A DNA stretch of 37,442 bases from positions 1 through 37,442 of the forward strand of contig JAMDDH010000065.1 of the NCBI GenBank assembly GCA_023488885.1. The letters are read 5' to 3'. Position 1 is the stretch's first letter. The number at the start of each line of letters is the position of its first letter. This DNA comes from Thermoplasmatota archaeon. Lineage in GTDB: Archaea; Thermoplasmatota; Thermoplasmata; Thermoplasmatales; Thermoplasmataceae. The position numbers were made by a program, and so were the translations under genes. A model generated the notes under the pieces. It made no database searches. It was not told where the DNA came from and saw only the letters and a program-made list of their open reading frames with translations. Positions 8,736-16,296 of the stretch are shown piece by piece.

Positions 8736-9731
8736 TTAAGCAGTTTTTTGAAACCACTTTGAACGAGTTACGGCTCCCATGTTGATCACATTACTTGGAA
8801 GTTTTTTCTCAATAAAGGAAACTGCAGTTTCCGCAACCTTTGTCCTTAGGTCAATCATAGATTCTTCAGAGTACCAACCTATATGTGGTGTGAAAATCAC
8901 ATTATCCATTTCAGAGAACTTAGATCGAGATTCCGGCTCTTTTTCAAGAACATCCAAAGCAGCAGATGATATTTTTCCGCTCTTAAGCCCTTCAATCAAA
9001 GCATCTTCGTCTACAATTGGACCCCTTGACGCATTGACGAATACACAACCTTTCATCATTGAAACTTCTTTCCTGCTTATGATATGATACGTTTCCTTTG
9101 TAAGTGGTGTGTGAACACTGATTACATCCGACGATGATGTTAACTCCTCCAAAGAGACTTTCTTCACTCCCAAGGTAGCGCATTGTTCCTCCCCTACAAA
9201 TGGATCATACACTTGGACTACCATGCCAAATCCCTTCATCCTAGAAGCGACCATTTTGGCGATTCGCCCAAAGCCAACAAGACCTAGGGTTTTTCCGTTA
9301 ATTGGGTATATCGGTCTTCCTATTTTCCAGTTCCATACACCGTTTGTGATGGAATTGTTATAATAGCTAATTTTTCTCCATGAAGATAAAATTAAGGCTG
9401 ACGTATGCTCAGCCACCTCATCCTGGCCATACTGAGGTATGTTTGCCACCACCACGCCGTGCTCTGTTGCCGATGGTATATCCACATTATCATATCCAGT
9501 TCCATACCTGACCACCCCTATTAGATCAGGAAGGGCCGAGAAAACTTTCTCATTAATCGGAGCAACCAGATTTAGTAAAATATTCGCATCGGCACATTCT
9601 TTGATGATCTCGTTGTCAGATTTTAATGAAAGGCTCTTTATTGAAGCCGGATGATTTTTCATAAGTTGACTCTCTATGTCTATGTCATCGTAAGGTGTGT
9701 CAGTTATGTAAATTCTTAACGGGCGTTCCAT
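8736..9731 (-). CDS. D-isomer-specific 2-hydroxyacid dehydrogenase
   Basis: 331 residues. The Rossmann loop is GLVGFGRIAKMVASRMKGFG (GxGxxA at 153-158), with the Asp ending the next strand at VYDPF, which indicates NAD rather than NADP. The catalytic triad is present: Arg236 in NASRGPIVDE, a Glu in DVLEKEPE (259-266), and His283 in TPHIGW. The family reduces 2-oxoacids to D-2-hydroxyacids or the reverse (phosphoglycerate, hydroxypyruvate/glyoxylate and D-lactate dehydrogenases). There is no ACT domain, so it is not a regulated serine-pathway SerA. It heads the four-gene leftward run. TATA-like ATTTAAATATTTATTT at 9751-9766 lies about 27 bases before the ATG, which indicates a leaderless message and confirms the start. 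Confidence 0.92.
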   Translation of the reverse strand: MERPLRIYITDTPYDDIDIESQLMKNHPASIKSLSLKSDNEIIKECADANILLNLVAPINEKVFSALPDLIGVVRYGTGYDNVDIPSATEHGVVVANIPQYGQDEVAEHTSALILSSWRKISYYNNSITNGVWNWKIGRPIYPINGKTLGLVGFGRIAKMVASRMKGFGMVVQVYDPFVGEEQCATLGVKKVSLEELTSSSDVISVHTPLTKETYHIISRKEVSMMKGCVFVNASRGPIVDEDALIEGLKSGKISSAALDVLEKEPESRSKFSEMDNVIFTPHIGWYSEESMIDLRTKVAETAVSFIEKKLPSNVINMGAVTRSKWFQKTA

Positions 9732-9750
9732 TTATTACCATGGCACCATA

Positions 9751-9766
9751 ATTTAAATATTTATTT
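9751..9766 (-). promoter_or_regulatory. TATA box of the leftward 9.7-7.0 kb run
   Basis: A 16-base all-AT tract is centred about 27 bases upstream of the start at 9731, the archaeal TATA position for a leaderless transcript. Confidence 0.55.
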
Positions 9767-9803
9767 ATCCGAAAATGTCAGAAGAAGTTCAGTTTTATCT
9801 CCA

Positions 9804-9823
9804 TATAACATGATAATGTTATA
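9804..9823. promoter_or_regulatory. 8-base-arm inverted repeat (TATAACAT/ATGTTATA) in divergent promoter
   Basis: Perfect arms at 9804-9811 and 9816-9823 around GATA form a 20-base near-palindrome in the 155-base gap between the 2-hydroxyacid dehydrogenase and the first amidohydrolase. It is suited to a dimeric regulator controlling both directions. No regulator gene was recognised in the window. Confidence 0.4.
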
Positions 9824-9886
9824 ATAATGGAACTAAACCTATGAAGTAACAAGAAAAAAGAAATAGTTGATACCACTCATTACAAA

Positions 9887-11182
9887 GTGAACATAATCTT
9901 GTATAATGGAACTTTAGTGGATGTGAAAAGGAAACAGCTCATCCCGAATTCAAGCGTAACAATCCGCGGCGAAAAGATCGAACAGATATTCCCCAGTGGG
10001 GAAAATTTACCGGAGGATTATGAAAAAAAGATTGACTGCACCGGGAAATTCATACTGCCAGGCCTGTCAGACATGCATATACATCTGCGTTCCTCACTTT
10101 TCCAGGGACCGACCTCTGACACACCGAACAGAGCTATTACGAATGGCGGTCAGATAGATGATATTCTTGTCTCAAGGCTCCACAGCTACCTCTACTGTGG
10201 CGTTACAAGTATTTACGACGCAGGAAACTTCGAGAACGTGATCTTTAAATTGAGGGACATGGAACGGAAAGGTGAGATAACAAGCCCCAGAATTTTCTGC
10301 ACCGGAAATCTCCTAACCTGCCCTGAAGGGCATGGATCGTATGTAGGACTTGAGATATCTTCTCTGCCACAAGACGACGAAAAAATTAAGAGATTCCTAT
10401 CAAGGAAACCGGATTTAGCAAAGATAACTTATGATGAACATAACTGGGGAATACGCCCTCTTATTCCTATACTTGAGAGAGAAACCCTCGGATCTATCAT
10501 TAGAAGATGTCATGACAACTGTTTGAGGGTAACGGTGCACGTATCGAATGAATACAGGGCTAGAGAGGCTATATATGCGGGTGCTGATGCGTTAGCCCAT
10601 CCAGTCATACAATCACCTATGACCCAAGAATTTGCGTGGCTTTTAAGTGAAAAAAAGATTCCAACTGTTACAACTCTGCAAATAGGTGAAGGTTATTCTC
10701 GCTTGGCTGAGACTCCAGAATACCTCAAGGAAGGATTCTACAGGGACTGTATAGAGGAGACGGAGAGGGAACGTTTGATGACAATTGAATGCAAGAAACA
10801 GAGAGAGAATATATGGGCAGCTTGGATGAAAATAATGACTCCTGTAGCGCAAAAAAATTTGTTTATGCTCAGTGAAGCAGGTGGAATCATCGTGACAGGA
10901 ACAGACGGTACTACAGGTCCAGATTTGCACCGAGAGTTAGAACTACTGCAGGAAGCCGGGTTGCCCCCTCTGGAAATAATTAAGGCCACAACTTACAATA
11001 GCGCTATTTTTCTGAATATTGAGAGTGTACTCGGTTCGGTGGAACCCGGTAAATTTGCTGATCTGGTAGTAGTTGATCAGGACCCCTCTGTGGACGTGAA
11101 AAATCTCAGTTACATATCAACTGTGATCAAAGATGGAATCATAATAAACAGAAATAATCTTAAATTGCCAGTTAATAGTTAA
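9887..11182 (+). CDS. Amidohydrolase (imidazolonepropionase/prolidase-type), first copy
   Basis: 431 residues from a GTG start; the N-terminus NIILYNGTLVDVK is the usual first strand of the amidohydrolase beta-sandwich, so the start is credible. All metal ligands are present: HIH (His64, His66), carboxylated-lysine candidate Lys169 in DLAKITYDE, His208 in TVHVS, His228 in LAHPV, and Asp330 in VTGTDGT. The C-terminal GSVEPGKFADLVVVDQDP closes the sandwich. The binuclear subtype with Lys is typical of Xaa-Pro dipeptidase, dihydroorotase- or hydantoinase-like enzymes that open cyclic or linear amides. It is only distantly similar to the second copy at 12.7 kb, so these are not recent duplicates. 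An MFS transporter follows after 190 bases. A hydrolytic role on an imported N-containing compound is inferred. Confidence 0.88.
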   Translation: MNIILYNGTLVDVKRKQLIPNSSVTIRGEKIEQIFPSGENLPEDYEKKIDCTGKFILPGLSDMHIHLRSSLFQGPTSDTPNRAITNGGQIDDILVSRLHSYLYCGVTSIYDAGNFENVIFKLRDMERKGEITSPRIFCTGNLLTCPEGHGSYVGLEISSLPQDDEKIKRFLSRKPDLAKITYDEHNWGIRPLIPILERETLGSIIRRCHDNCLRVTVHVSNEYRAREAIYAGADALAHPVIQSPMTQEFAWLLSEKKIPTVTTLQIGEGYSRLAETPEYLKEGFYRDCIEETERERLMTIECKKQRENIWAAWMKIMTPVAQKNLFMLSEAGGIIVTGTDGTTGPDLHRELELLQEAGLPPLEIIKATTYNSAIFLNIESVLGSVEPGKFADLVVVDQDPSVDVKNLSYISTVIKDGIIINRNNLKLPVNS

Positions 11183-11223
11183 TATTCTAACATTACCTTG
11201 CTTTGGCCATTATTAGAATCAAC

Positions 11224-11259
11224 ATAAATAAACAATTTTCATCATTTTAGTTTATTTAT
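11224..11259. promoter_or_regulatory. 10-base-arm inverted repeat between amidohydrolase and MFS genes
   Basis: ATAAATAAAC at 11224-11233 pairs perfectly with GTTTATTTAT at 11250-11259 across 16 bases. It could be a weak terminator for the amidohydrolase or an operator 110-150 bases before the transporter. Its all-AT arms favour a protein site over a stable RNA hairpin. Confidence 0.35.
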
Positions 11260-11341
11260 TGCACTACTTTCAACAATCAGTTATATATTTAAGACATCTC
11301 TTCAAAAAAACATTTCAATAAATAACTTTATGTAAGAAATA

Positions 11342-11349
11342 ATTATATA
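11342..11349 (+). promoter_or_regulatory. TATA box of MFS transporter 1
   Basis: ATTATATA is centred about 26 bases before the ATG at 11372; the message is probably leaderless, which fixes the start. A second AT box (TTATATATTT near 11281-11290) lies farther upstream. Confidence 0.5.
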
Positions 11350-11371
11350 CTTCAAATAACATAGCATATTC

Positions 11372-12607
11372 ATGGTTGGTCAAGCTAACAAACCTACAGT
11401 CAGACAATTGGCACAAAGCAGCAGACTTTGGTTCTTTTTGATTGCCCTCGTGATGATTTATCCGGTATTTCTTCAGAACTTCGATTCTGAGGTATACTCA
11501 TTTGGTGCACGATTTATAATTAATAAAATAAGTGCATCAACCTTATATATAGGGCTTACTGCAACAGGATATGTGGCCGGTATCACTGTTTTCAGTCTTT
11601 TTGGAGGTTACCTGTTTGACAAGATCTCTCCAAAGGGTGCAGTATTAACGGGACTGACCATTTTCAGTGTATTTTCTGCCTTGAGCGGGCAGGCATCCAG
11701 CGCTCTTGAATTAGTAATTTTTAGGATTCTCGACGGGATTGGAGTTTCAATTTTCCAAGTTTCAATAGCATCCTACCTTGGAGATTTGTTTCCAGTAACA
11801 AGGGGAAGAATGCTATCTCTCTACATTCTACTAGGTGGACTTGGCCTTTTTGCAGGCCCTTTCTTGGTCGAACCATTCACTGGCAATATTCAAATCCCTT
11901 TTGCTATGGCAGGAATACTCGGGTTTATAGGAGTATTGTTGTTTCTATTAGTGATACCAAACAAATTCAGGGAAGATGCTGATCTCGAGACACACAAATT
12001 CTCCCTGGCCGCTCTCAAGGAAAGGAATGTATTACTGGCCAGTATATCTGTTATTTTCTTTGGAGTTGCGCTATTCGCGGAAGTCAGTTATATGCCGGTT
12101 TACGTTAGTACCATACTGAACTTCACGACATTTGAATCAACATTCTCTATTTCCGCATTCGGCCTGGGTGCGTTTTTCCTTGCCATACCATTCGGATTTC
12201 TTAGTGACAAGATAGGACGGAAACCGTTGCTGATTCTCTTCGCCTCTATTCAGATCATGGCTGGTTTGGTACTTTTTGGCACACGTCCGGATTTCGCTGT
12301 TACTACTATAATGAATTTCCTGTATGGGGCAGGATGGGGTATATATTTCATGAACTTGGTAGCAATAGTACAGGACTCCGTACCAGAAAGTATGGTTGGC
12401 ATTTCAGTAGGCCTCATCTACACTACGTTTAATATTGGAGCTATTTTCGGTGGACCATTGATGGGCAGTTTGATCTCTATCAGCTGGACACTGGCAGGCC
12501 TCGTCTCGATTGCTGGTGTTTCGGTGCTTACTCTGGTGTTTATCCTACCGATGAACAGAAGCAGATTCAAACAAATTGCTCAGGCAGAGCAGGCAACAGG
12601 CAAGTAG
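11372..12607 (+). CDS. MFS transporter 1
   Basis: 411 residues, about 12 hydrophobic segments. The loop 2-3 motif is degenerate (GGYLFDKISPKGA, near 80) but the matching loop 8-9 motif is textbook: GFLSDKIGRKPL (near 285). The central cytoplasmic loop (KFREDADLETHKF) is short. The substrate cannot be read from sequence. It lies between two amidohydrolase genes, one upstream on the same strand and one convergent downstream, which suggests import of their substrate or export of the product. It belongs to the drug/metabolite-type MFS rather than the sugar-porter type, as no PESPR motif is present. Confidence 0.9.
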   Translation: MVGQANKPTVRQLAQSSRLWFFLIALVMIYPVFLQNFDSEVYSFGARFIINKISASTLYIGLTATGYVAGITVFSLFGGYLFDKISPKGAVLTGLTIFSVFSALSGQASSALELVIFRILDGIGVSIFQVSIASYLGDLFPVTRGRMLSLYILLGGLGLFAGPFLVEPFTGNIQIPFAMAGILGFIGVLLFLLVIPNKFREDADLETHKFSLAALKERNVLLASISVIFFGVALFAEVSYMPVYVSTILNFTTFESTFSISAFGLGAFFLAIPFGFLSDKIGRKPLLILFASIQIMAGLVLFGTRPDFAVTTIMNFLYGAGWGIYFMNLVAIVQDSVPESMVGISVGLIYTTFNIGAIFGGPLMGSLISISWTLAGLVSIAGVSVLTLVFILPMNRSRFKQIAQAEQATGK

Positions 12608-12643
12608 ATATCCACTTTAGAAACATGGGATACATTAAGTATC

Positions 12644-12661
12644 TCTTTATTTTTTATTCTT
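12644..12661 (+). terminator. T-rich terminator after MFS transporter 1
   Basis: A T-dense tract about 40 bases past the stop at 12607, within the 84-base convergent gap before the second amidohydrolase. Confidence 0.45.
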
Positions 12662-12691
12662 AATGTGGGTTGTGCCTTTTGGGTACTGCAA

Positions 12692-13939
12692 CTAAAGCTC
12701 GTTTTTAATTATTTTTCCTCCCTTAACAACAAACTTTATGTTTTCAGGAGTTTTCAAGCACCCAATATCAGAAAGCGGGTCTCCTTTAACAACGATGAGA
12801 TCAGCGAACGCACCTTTGGTTATGGTTCCCAGAATATTTTTCTTGCCGAGTGCCTCAGCAGCAATGCCAGTAGCAGAATACAACGCTTCCGACGGTGTCA
12901 ACCCTCCAGAATCTACCAGCATTTCAAACTCGTTTGCATTTGAACCATGGTAATTAAAAGGAGTTCCTGCATCCGTTCCAAAGCCGATTTTCACACCCAT
13001 ATCATGAGCTAAATTTACACTTGACCTATGCGCGTCAATCGCGATCTCAGTTTTCTCTATCGCCCAGTCCGGCACTCCATTGCCTCTCCCGTTCTTAGCG
13101 GTCATAACTGGGGAAATCATAGTGGGAACTATGGTACATCCTCTCTCAATTATCAAACCGCATGCTTCCCTGTCCAGATATAGGGCATGTTCAATCGTAT
13201 CTATTCCCGATATAACTGAATTCTTTATTCCTGTATTCGACTGAGCGTGGGCAGCAACTTTTCTCTCCTTTGAATGAGCCTCTATAACAGCAGTGGATAT
13301 CTCCTCCAGGGAGAATTGAGAATGTTTGGGACTGTCCTGTGGAGACATCCCTCCACCGGAACATGTCATTTTTATGAAATCAACGCCATTCTTAACCTGT
13401 TCCCTGACTGCCTTCCTCACCTCATCTGCTCCGTCACAGATTCTTCCCCTAAGAAAAGGAGTGTCTGCATGGCCTCCCGTTTCCGTGAGAATTTTCCCAG
13501 CAGCAAAGATTCTTGGGCCCTCAACCAGCCCATTATTAATAGAATCTCTCAATGCAACTGTCTGATAACCTGATGACCCAGCATCACGCAGGGTAGTAAA
13601 TCCAGCATCCAGGGATCTCTTGGCGTTGGCGTACGCCTTCATGGTTTCATAGTTGGGACTCTCCAGAATTTTTCTGGTAAAATCTGCTTCACCACTCATG
13701 CATAGATGGACATGCAGGTCAATTAGGCCAGGCATTACGTAATAATTCTCCAGATCTATTTCTTCGCGTATATCCGAATTAGTACCAAGGGGAATCTGCC
13801 CAGGGTGAATCTGTTCAAACTTTCCTCCTTTAATTATAATAGAGGATTTGTCAACAAACCCATTAACTCCAGTTCCCAGAAATGCTGGACCAGTTTTCAA
13901 CAAAATACTGTCTTGGGCGCTTAACAATTTCCTTTCCAT
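12692..13939 (-). CDS. Amidohydrolase (Xaa-Pro dipeptidase/imidazolonepropionase-type), second copy
   Basis: 415 residues with a complete metal site: DLHVHL (His76, His78), Lys180 in DFIKMTCSGGG as the carboxylated lysine, His221 in VAAHAQS, His241 in IEHALYLD and Asp313 in GFGTDAGTP. The DFIKMxxSGG and HAQ blocks are closest to the prolidase-like subgroup that was first found among archaeal and soil enzymes acting on N-acyl or dipeptide amides. A C-terminal KGAFADLIVVKGDPL matches the family. TATA-like TTAAATATAT (13965-13974) about 30 bases before the ATG supports this start. It is divergent from the aminotransferase gene, sharing a 190-base promoter region. Substrate unknown. Confidence 0.9.
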   Translation of the reverse strand: MERKLLSAQDSILLKTGPAFLGTGVNGFVDKSSIIIKGGKFEQIHPGQIPLGTNSDIREEIDLENYYVMPGLIDLHVHLCMSGEADFTRKILESPNYETMKAYANAKRSLDAGFTTLRDAGSSGYQTVALRDSINNGLVEGPRIFAAGKILTETGGHADTPFLRGRICDGADEVRKAVREQVKNGVDFIKMTCSGGGMSPQDSPKHSQFSLEEISTAVIEAHSKERKVAAHAQSNTGIKNSVISGIDTIEHALYLDREACGLIIERGCTIVPTMISPVMTAKNGRGNGVPDWAIEKTEIAIDAHRSSVNLAHDMGVKIGFGTDAGTPFNYHGSNANEFEMLVDSGGLTPSEALYSATGIAAEALGKKNILGTITKGAFADLIVVKGDPLSDIGCLKTPENIKFVVKGGKIIKNEL

Positions 13940-13964
13940 AAAAGAATTGTTAGAGTATCGGGTA

Positions 13965-13974
13965 TTAAATATAT
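13965..13974 (-). promoter_or_regulatory. TATA box of the second amidohydrolase
   Basis: TTAAATATAT is centred about 30 bases before the leftward start at 13939. Confidence 0.5.
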
Positions 13975-14097
13975 TTCTCCGCTACACCTAGGAAGAGAGC
14001 TTCTCGCAGGGTGGAATGTTTACAAATTACAGACTTTCCAATCGCAATGCGATCTATATTCCAATTCATGAGATTTAATGTCCATAAACGAATGAGA

Positions 14098-14106
14098 TTT
14101 ATTAAA
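14098..14106 (+). promoter_or_regulatory. TATA box of the aminotransferase
   Basis: TTTATTAAA is centred about 28 bases before ATG 14130 and supports a leaderless start there. A weaker box (TTTTAAATAG, 14152-14161) would instead serve the in-frame ATG at 14178, so the start remains slightly open. Confidence 0.45.
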
Positions 14107-14129
14107 TCAGTTCGTTTTTTGAATACTTT

Positions 14130-15317
14130 ATGCCAATTCATATTCACATTTTAAATAGTTACAAAACATCCAAGCATATGGCACTCGAAGAGCTTGTGGG
14201 CTCTGCATCTTTGGAAATCCTCGATTTAGTACTCAAGAAAGTATCTGCAGGAGAAAATGTCATATCATTAGCTATCGGAGAGCCGGTTTTTGACACTCCT
14301 AAAGAAATAAACGACGCTGCTATAGATGGAATAAATTCAGGAATGACCCATTATATTTCGTCCTACGGATCTCCTGAGTTTAGAGAAGCAGTTGTTTCAA
14401 AGGTGCGTAGGAAAAACAACATCAAGTGTTATTCTGACAACACAATTTTTATTTCAAGCAAGATGTCCATCTACGCCTCCTTTGTAGCAATTTACTCGGC
14501 CAGGGATGATGAGGTCCTCGTCCCAAACCCCGGATATTTCTATGCTGAGCCGGCTATTCTTGCAGGTCTTACACCTGTCTCGTATCACTTGAACAGTGAT
14601 TATTCCCTGAATATTGATTTGATCAGGGAGAAAATTAGCAAGAAAACCAAAGCAATAGTAATAAACACTCCAGCTAATCCAACAGGGCGTATTTATTCTG
14701 AACGTGATCTAAAAGAATTGTATTCTTTGTGTCTTGAAAGAAAAATCAAGATCCTGAGTGATGAGGCTTATGAAGACCTTGTATACGAGAAAAAGCATTT
14801 TTCAATAGCTTCGCTCGAAAGTGAACCAAACATTGTAATCAGTATATTCACTCTTTCAAAAAGCTACTCAATGACAGGATGGAGAGCCGGATATATTGTA
14901 GCAGAGAAAAAGTTCATAGACCGTCTTGCAAAATTTATGGAGCACGCCTTCACATGCTTCCCGCCGTTCATACAGCACGCTTCGGCAGTCGCACTGACAA
15001 AATGCGATCGACAGGTCCAGGAATTCAAGAAAGCGTTCACAGAGAGAAGAGATTACGCTGTTAAACGCCTTAATGAGATACCACAGTTTACAGTTAATAA
15101 TGTTGAAGGCGCATTTTACATTTTTCCCAAGTATTCCCTGAATATCTCGTCCAGGAAGCTGTGCGATAAGATCCTCAACGAAAAGAATGTAGCCATTCTT
15201 CCGGGAAATGCTTTTGGAACGCTAGGTGAAGGACATGTGAGATTTTCGTATTCCGGCTCAATGGATACACTTGAGGAAGGTATGGATAGAATTGCTGAAT
15301 TTTTCAAAAGTTTGTGA
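14130..15317 (+). CDS. PLP-dependent aminotransferase, class I/II (fold type I)
   Basis: 395 residues. Signatures: NTPANPTGRIYS with Asn183, LSDEAYEDLVYE with Asp211, and TLSKSYSMTGWRAGYIVAEK with the Schiff-base Lys244. A C-terminal HVRFSYSGS carries the Arg that binds the substrate carboxylate. This is the aspartate/aromatic/alanine aminotransferase subgroup Ig that is common in archaea; donor and acceptor cannot be told. The segment preceding the cofactor phosphate site reads SSKMSIYASF instead of the usual GxxxA/G-type turn, a mild deviation. Met17 at 14178 (MALEELVGSAS) is an alternative start because the first 16 residues are not conserved in character. It probably shifts nitrogen from an intermediate of this catabolic region. 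The oxygenase-SDR operon follows after 121 bases. Confidence 0.9.
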   Translation: MPIHIHILNSYKTSKHMALEELVGSASLEILDLVLKKVSAGENVISLAIGEPVFDTPKEINDAAIDGINSGMTHYISSYGSPEFREAVVSKVRRKNNIKCYSDNTIFISSKMSIYASFVAIYSARDDEVLVPNPGYFYAEPAILAGLTPVSYHLNSDYSLNIDLIREKISKKTKAIVINTPANPTGRIYSERDLKELYSLCLERKIKILSDEAYEDLVYEKKHFSIASLESEPNIVISIFTLSKSYSMTGWRAGYIVAEKKFIDRLAKFMEHAFTCFPPFIQHASAVALTKCDRQVQEFKKAFTERRDYAVKRLNEIPQFTVNNVEGAFYIFPKYSLNISSRKLCDKILNEKNVAILPGNAFGTLGEGHVRFSYSGSMDTLEEGMDRIAEFFKSL

Positions 15318-15342
15318 ATATTTTAATCTTTTTGACAATTTC

Positions 15343-15356
15343 CCGAATATATTCGG
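15343..15356. promoter_or_regulatory. 14-base perfect palindrome CCGAATATATTCGG
   Basis: A perfect palindrome in the 121-base gap between the aminotransferase stop and the oxygenase start. It is centred about 90 bases before the ATG at 15439, upstream of the AT-rich AAATAAAATACTTATAG (about 15391-15407) that could be the TATA box. The GC ends and AT centre look like a helix-turn-helix operator. Confidence 0.4.
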
Positions 15357-15427
15357 TAGCGAGCCATCATCATAAAATTTTGTTAGAGTACCAAATAAAA
15401 TACTTATAGCAGAATGTCTATTAATTT

Positions 15428-15433
15428 GGAGAT
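15428..15433 (+). promoter_or_regulatory. Shine-Dalgarno GGAGAT for the PqqC-like gene
   Basis: GGAGAT ends 5 bases before ATG 15439, which fixes the start. Confidence 0.6.
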
Positions 15434-15438
15434 AACAC

Positions 15439-16254
15439 ATGAATCAAAAACATACCTACGATTTGGACAGGAAGAAACCCTATACTCCACAGGAATTCGT
15501 TGAGCTACTTGGCAAAATAGCCGAGGAGACTTGGGCAGGAGTACATCACCCACTGGTCCAGAAATTTCTCAAAGGCGAGCTTACCAGGGAACAGATGAAA
15601 GCCTGGGCTATACAGGAATATTGGTTTTATAAGGGCCCATCATACTGGTCTGCGGCTGAGGCTGCCAACGCTCCAACGCTGGAAGATCAGCAGATACTCA
15701 TGGATCCTCTTGTTACAGAAATGGGTACGGGCAACAAGGAATCTCACGTCGATCTTTATTTAAAATACTGTAACGCACTTGGCGTGACGAAAGAGGAAAT
15801 ATTCTCTACCCCACTACTTCCAGCCACCGTTACTGCCATAAGTGAGTTTTACAATATCTGCAAATATTTGCCACTGCCTGAGGCGATATCTGCTGAGAAA
15901 ATTGCCGGAGAAAACGTGAATAAAATAAGACACGAACTGTACGTAAAAGCCTACAAGAAATACTACAGCTGGATCCCTGAAGAATCCCTTAGATTCCACA
16001 TAGAGCACGTTACTGAGGATGTAGGGCACACACAGATCGGAGAGTATCTCGTCAAAAAATATGCCACTTCCAAGGAAGCGCAAAACAGGATGTGGGAGGC
16101 GGAGGTTCGTTTTCTATCTCTTCAATGGGTTCTGTACGATGGCATATATCAGGCAGTAGTCAATAAAGACAATCCGCCTATGTTTAATGTAAGTCGCTTC
16201 TATCCCCTGCCATACTACGATATGAACGACATTCCCGTCCCAGAATTTGATTAG
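15439..16254 (+). CDS. PqqC/TenA/CADD-like haem-oxygenase-fold oxidase (putative non-haem diiron)
   Basis: 271 residues, predicted all-helical. The opening ETWAGVHHPLVQKFLKGELT and AIQEYWFYKGPSYW blocks, LVTEMGTGNKESHVDLY (Glu94, His103) and the HIEHVTEDVGHTQIGEYL block (187-204) place it in the PqqC/TenA superfamily. The last block has His190-x3-Asp194-x2-His197, the same spacing as His174/Asp178/His181 of chlamydial CADD, so a dinuclear metal site is likely. Known relatives are PqqC (cofactor-less oxidase), CADD/para-aminobenzoate synthase, UndA and SznF-type N-oxygenases, and TenA thiaminase. No other pqq gene is in the window, so PQQ synthesis is unlikely. It is followed 42 bases later by an SDR on the same strand. 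Oxygen-dependent attack on an amine or acid intermediate is the inference. Confidence 0.8.
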   Translation: MNQKHTYDLDRKKPYTPQEFVELLGKIAEETWAGVHHPLVQKFLKGELTREQMKAWAIQEYWFYKGPSYWSAAEAANAPTLEDQQILMDPLVTEMGTGNKESHVDLYLKYCNALGVTKEEIFSTPLLPATVTAISEFYNICKYLPLPEAISAEKIAGENVNKIRHELYVKAYKKYYSWIPEESLRFHIEHVTEDVGHTQIGEYLVKKYATSKEAQNRMWEAEVRFLSLQWVLYDGIYQAVVNKDNPPMFNVSRFYPLPYYDMNDIPVPEFD

Positions 16255-16296
16255 TCAGGTATCTACGCAAACCATTTTTGTAAATAGGTGATAAAA

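Noticed and set aside
15439-16254. PqqC for PQQ biosynthesis
   Set aside because: No pqqA/B/D/E-like genes in the window and the metal-ligand spacing matches CADD-type diiron proteins.
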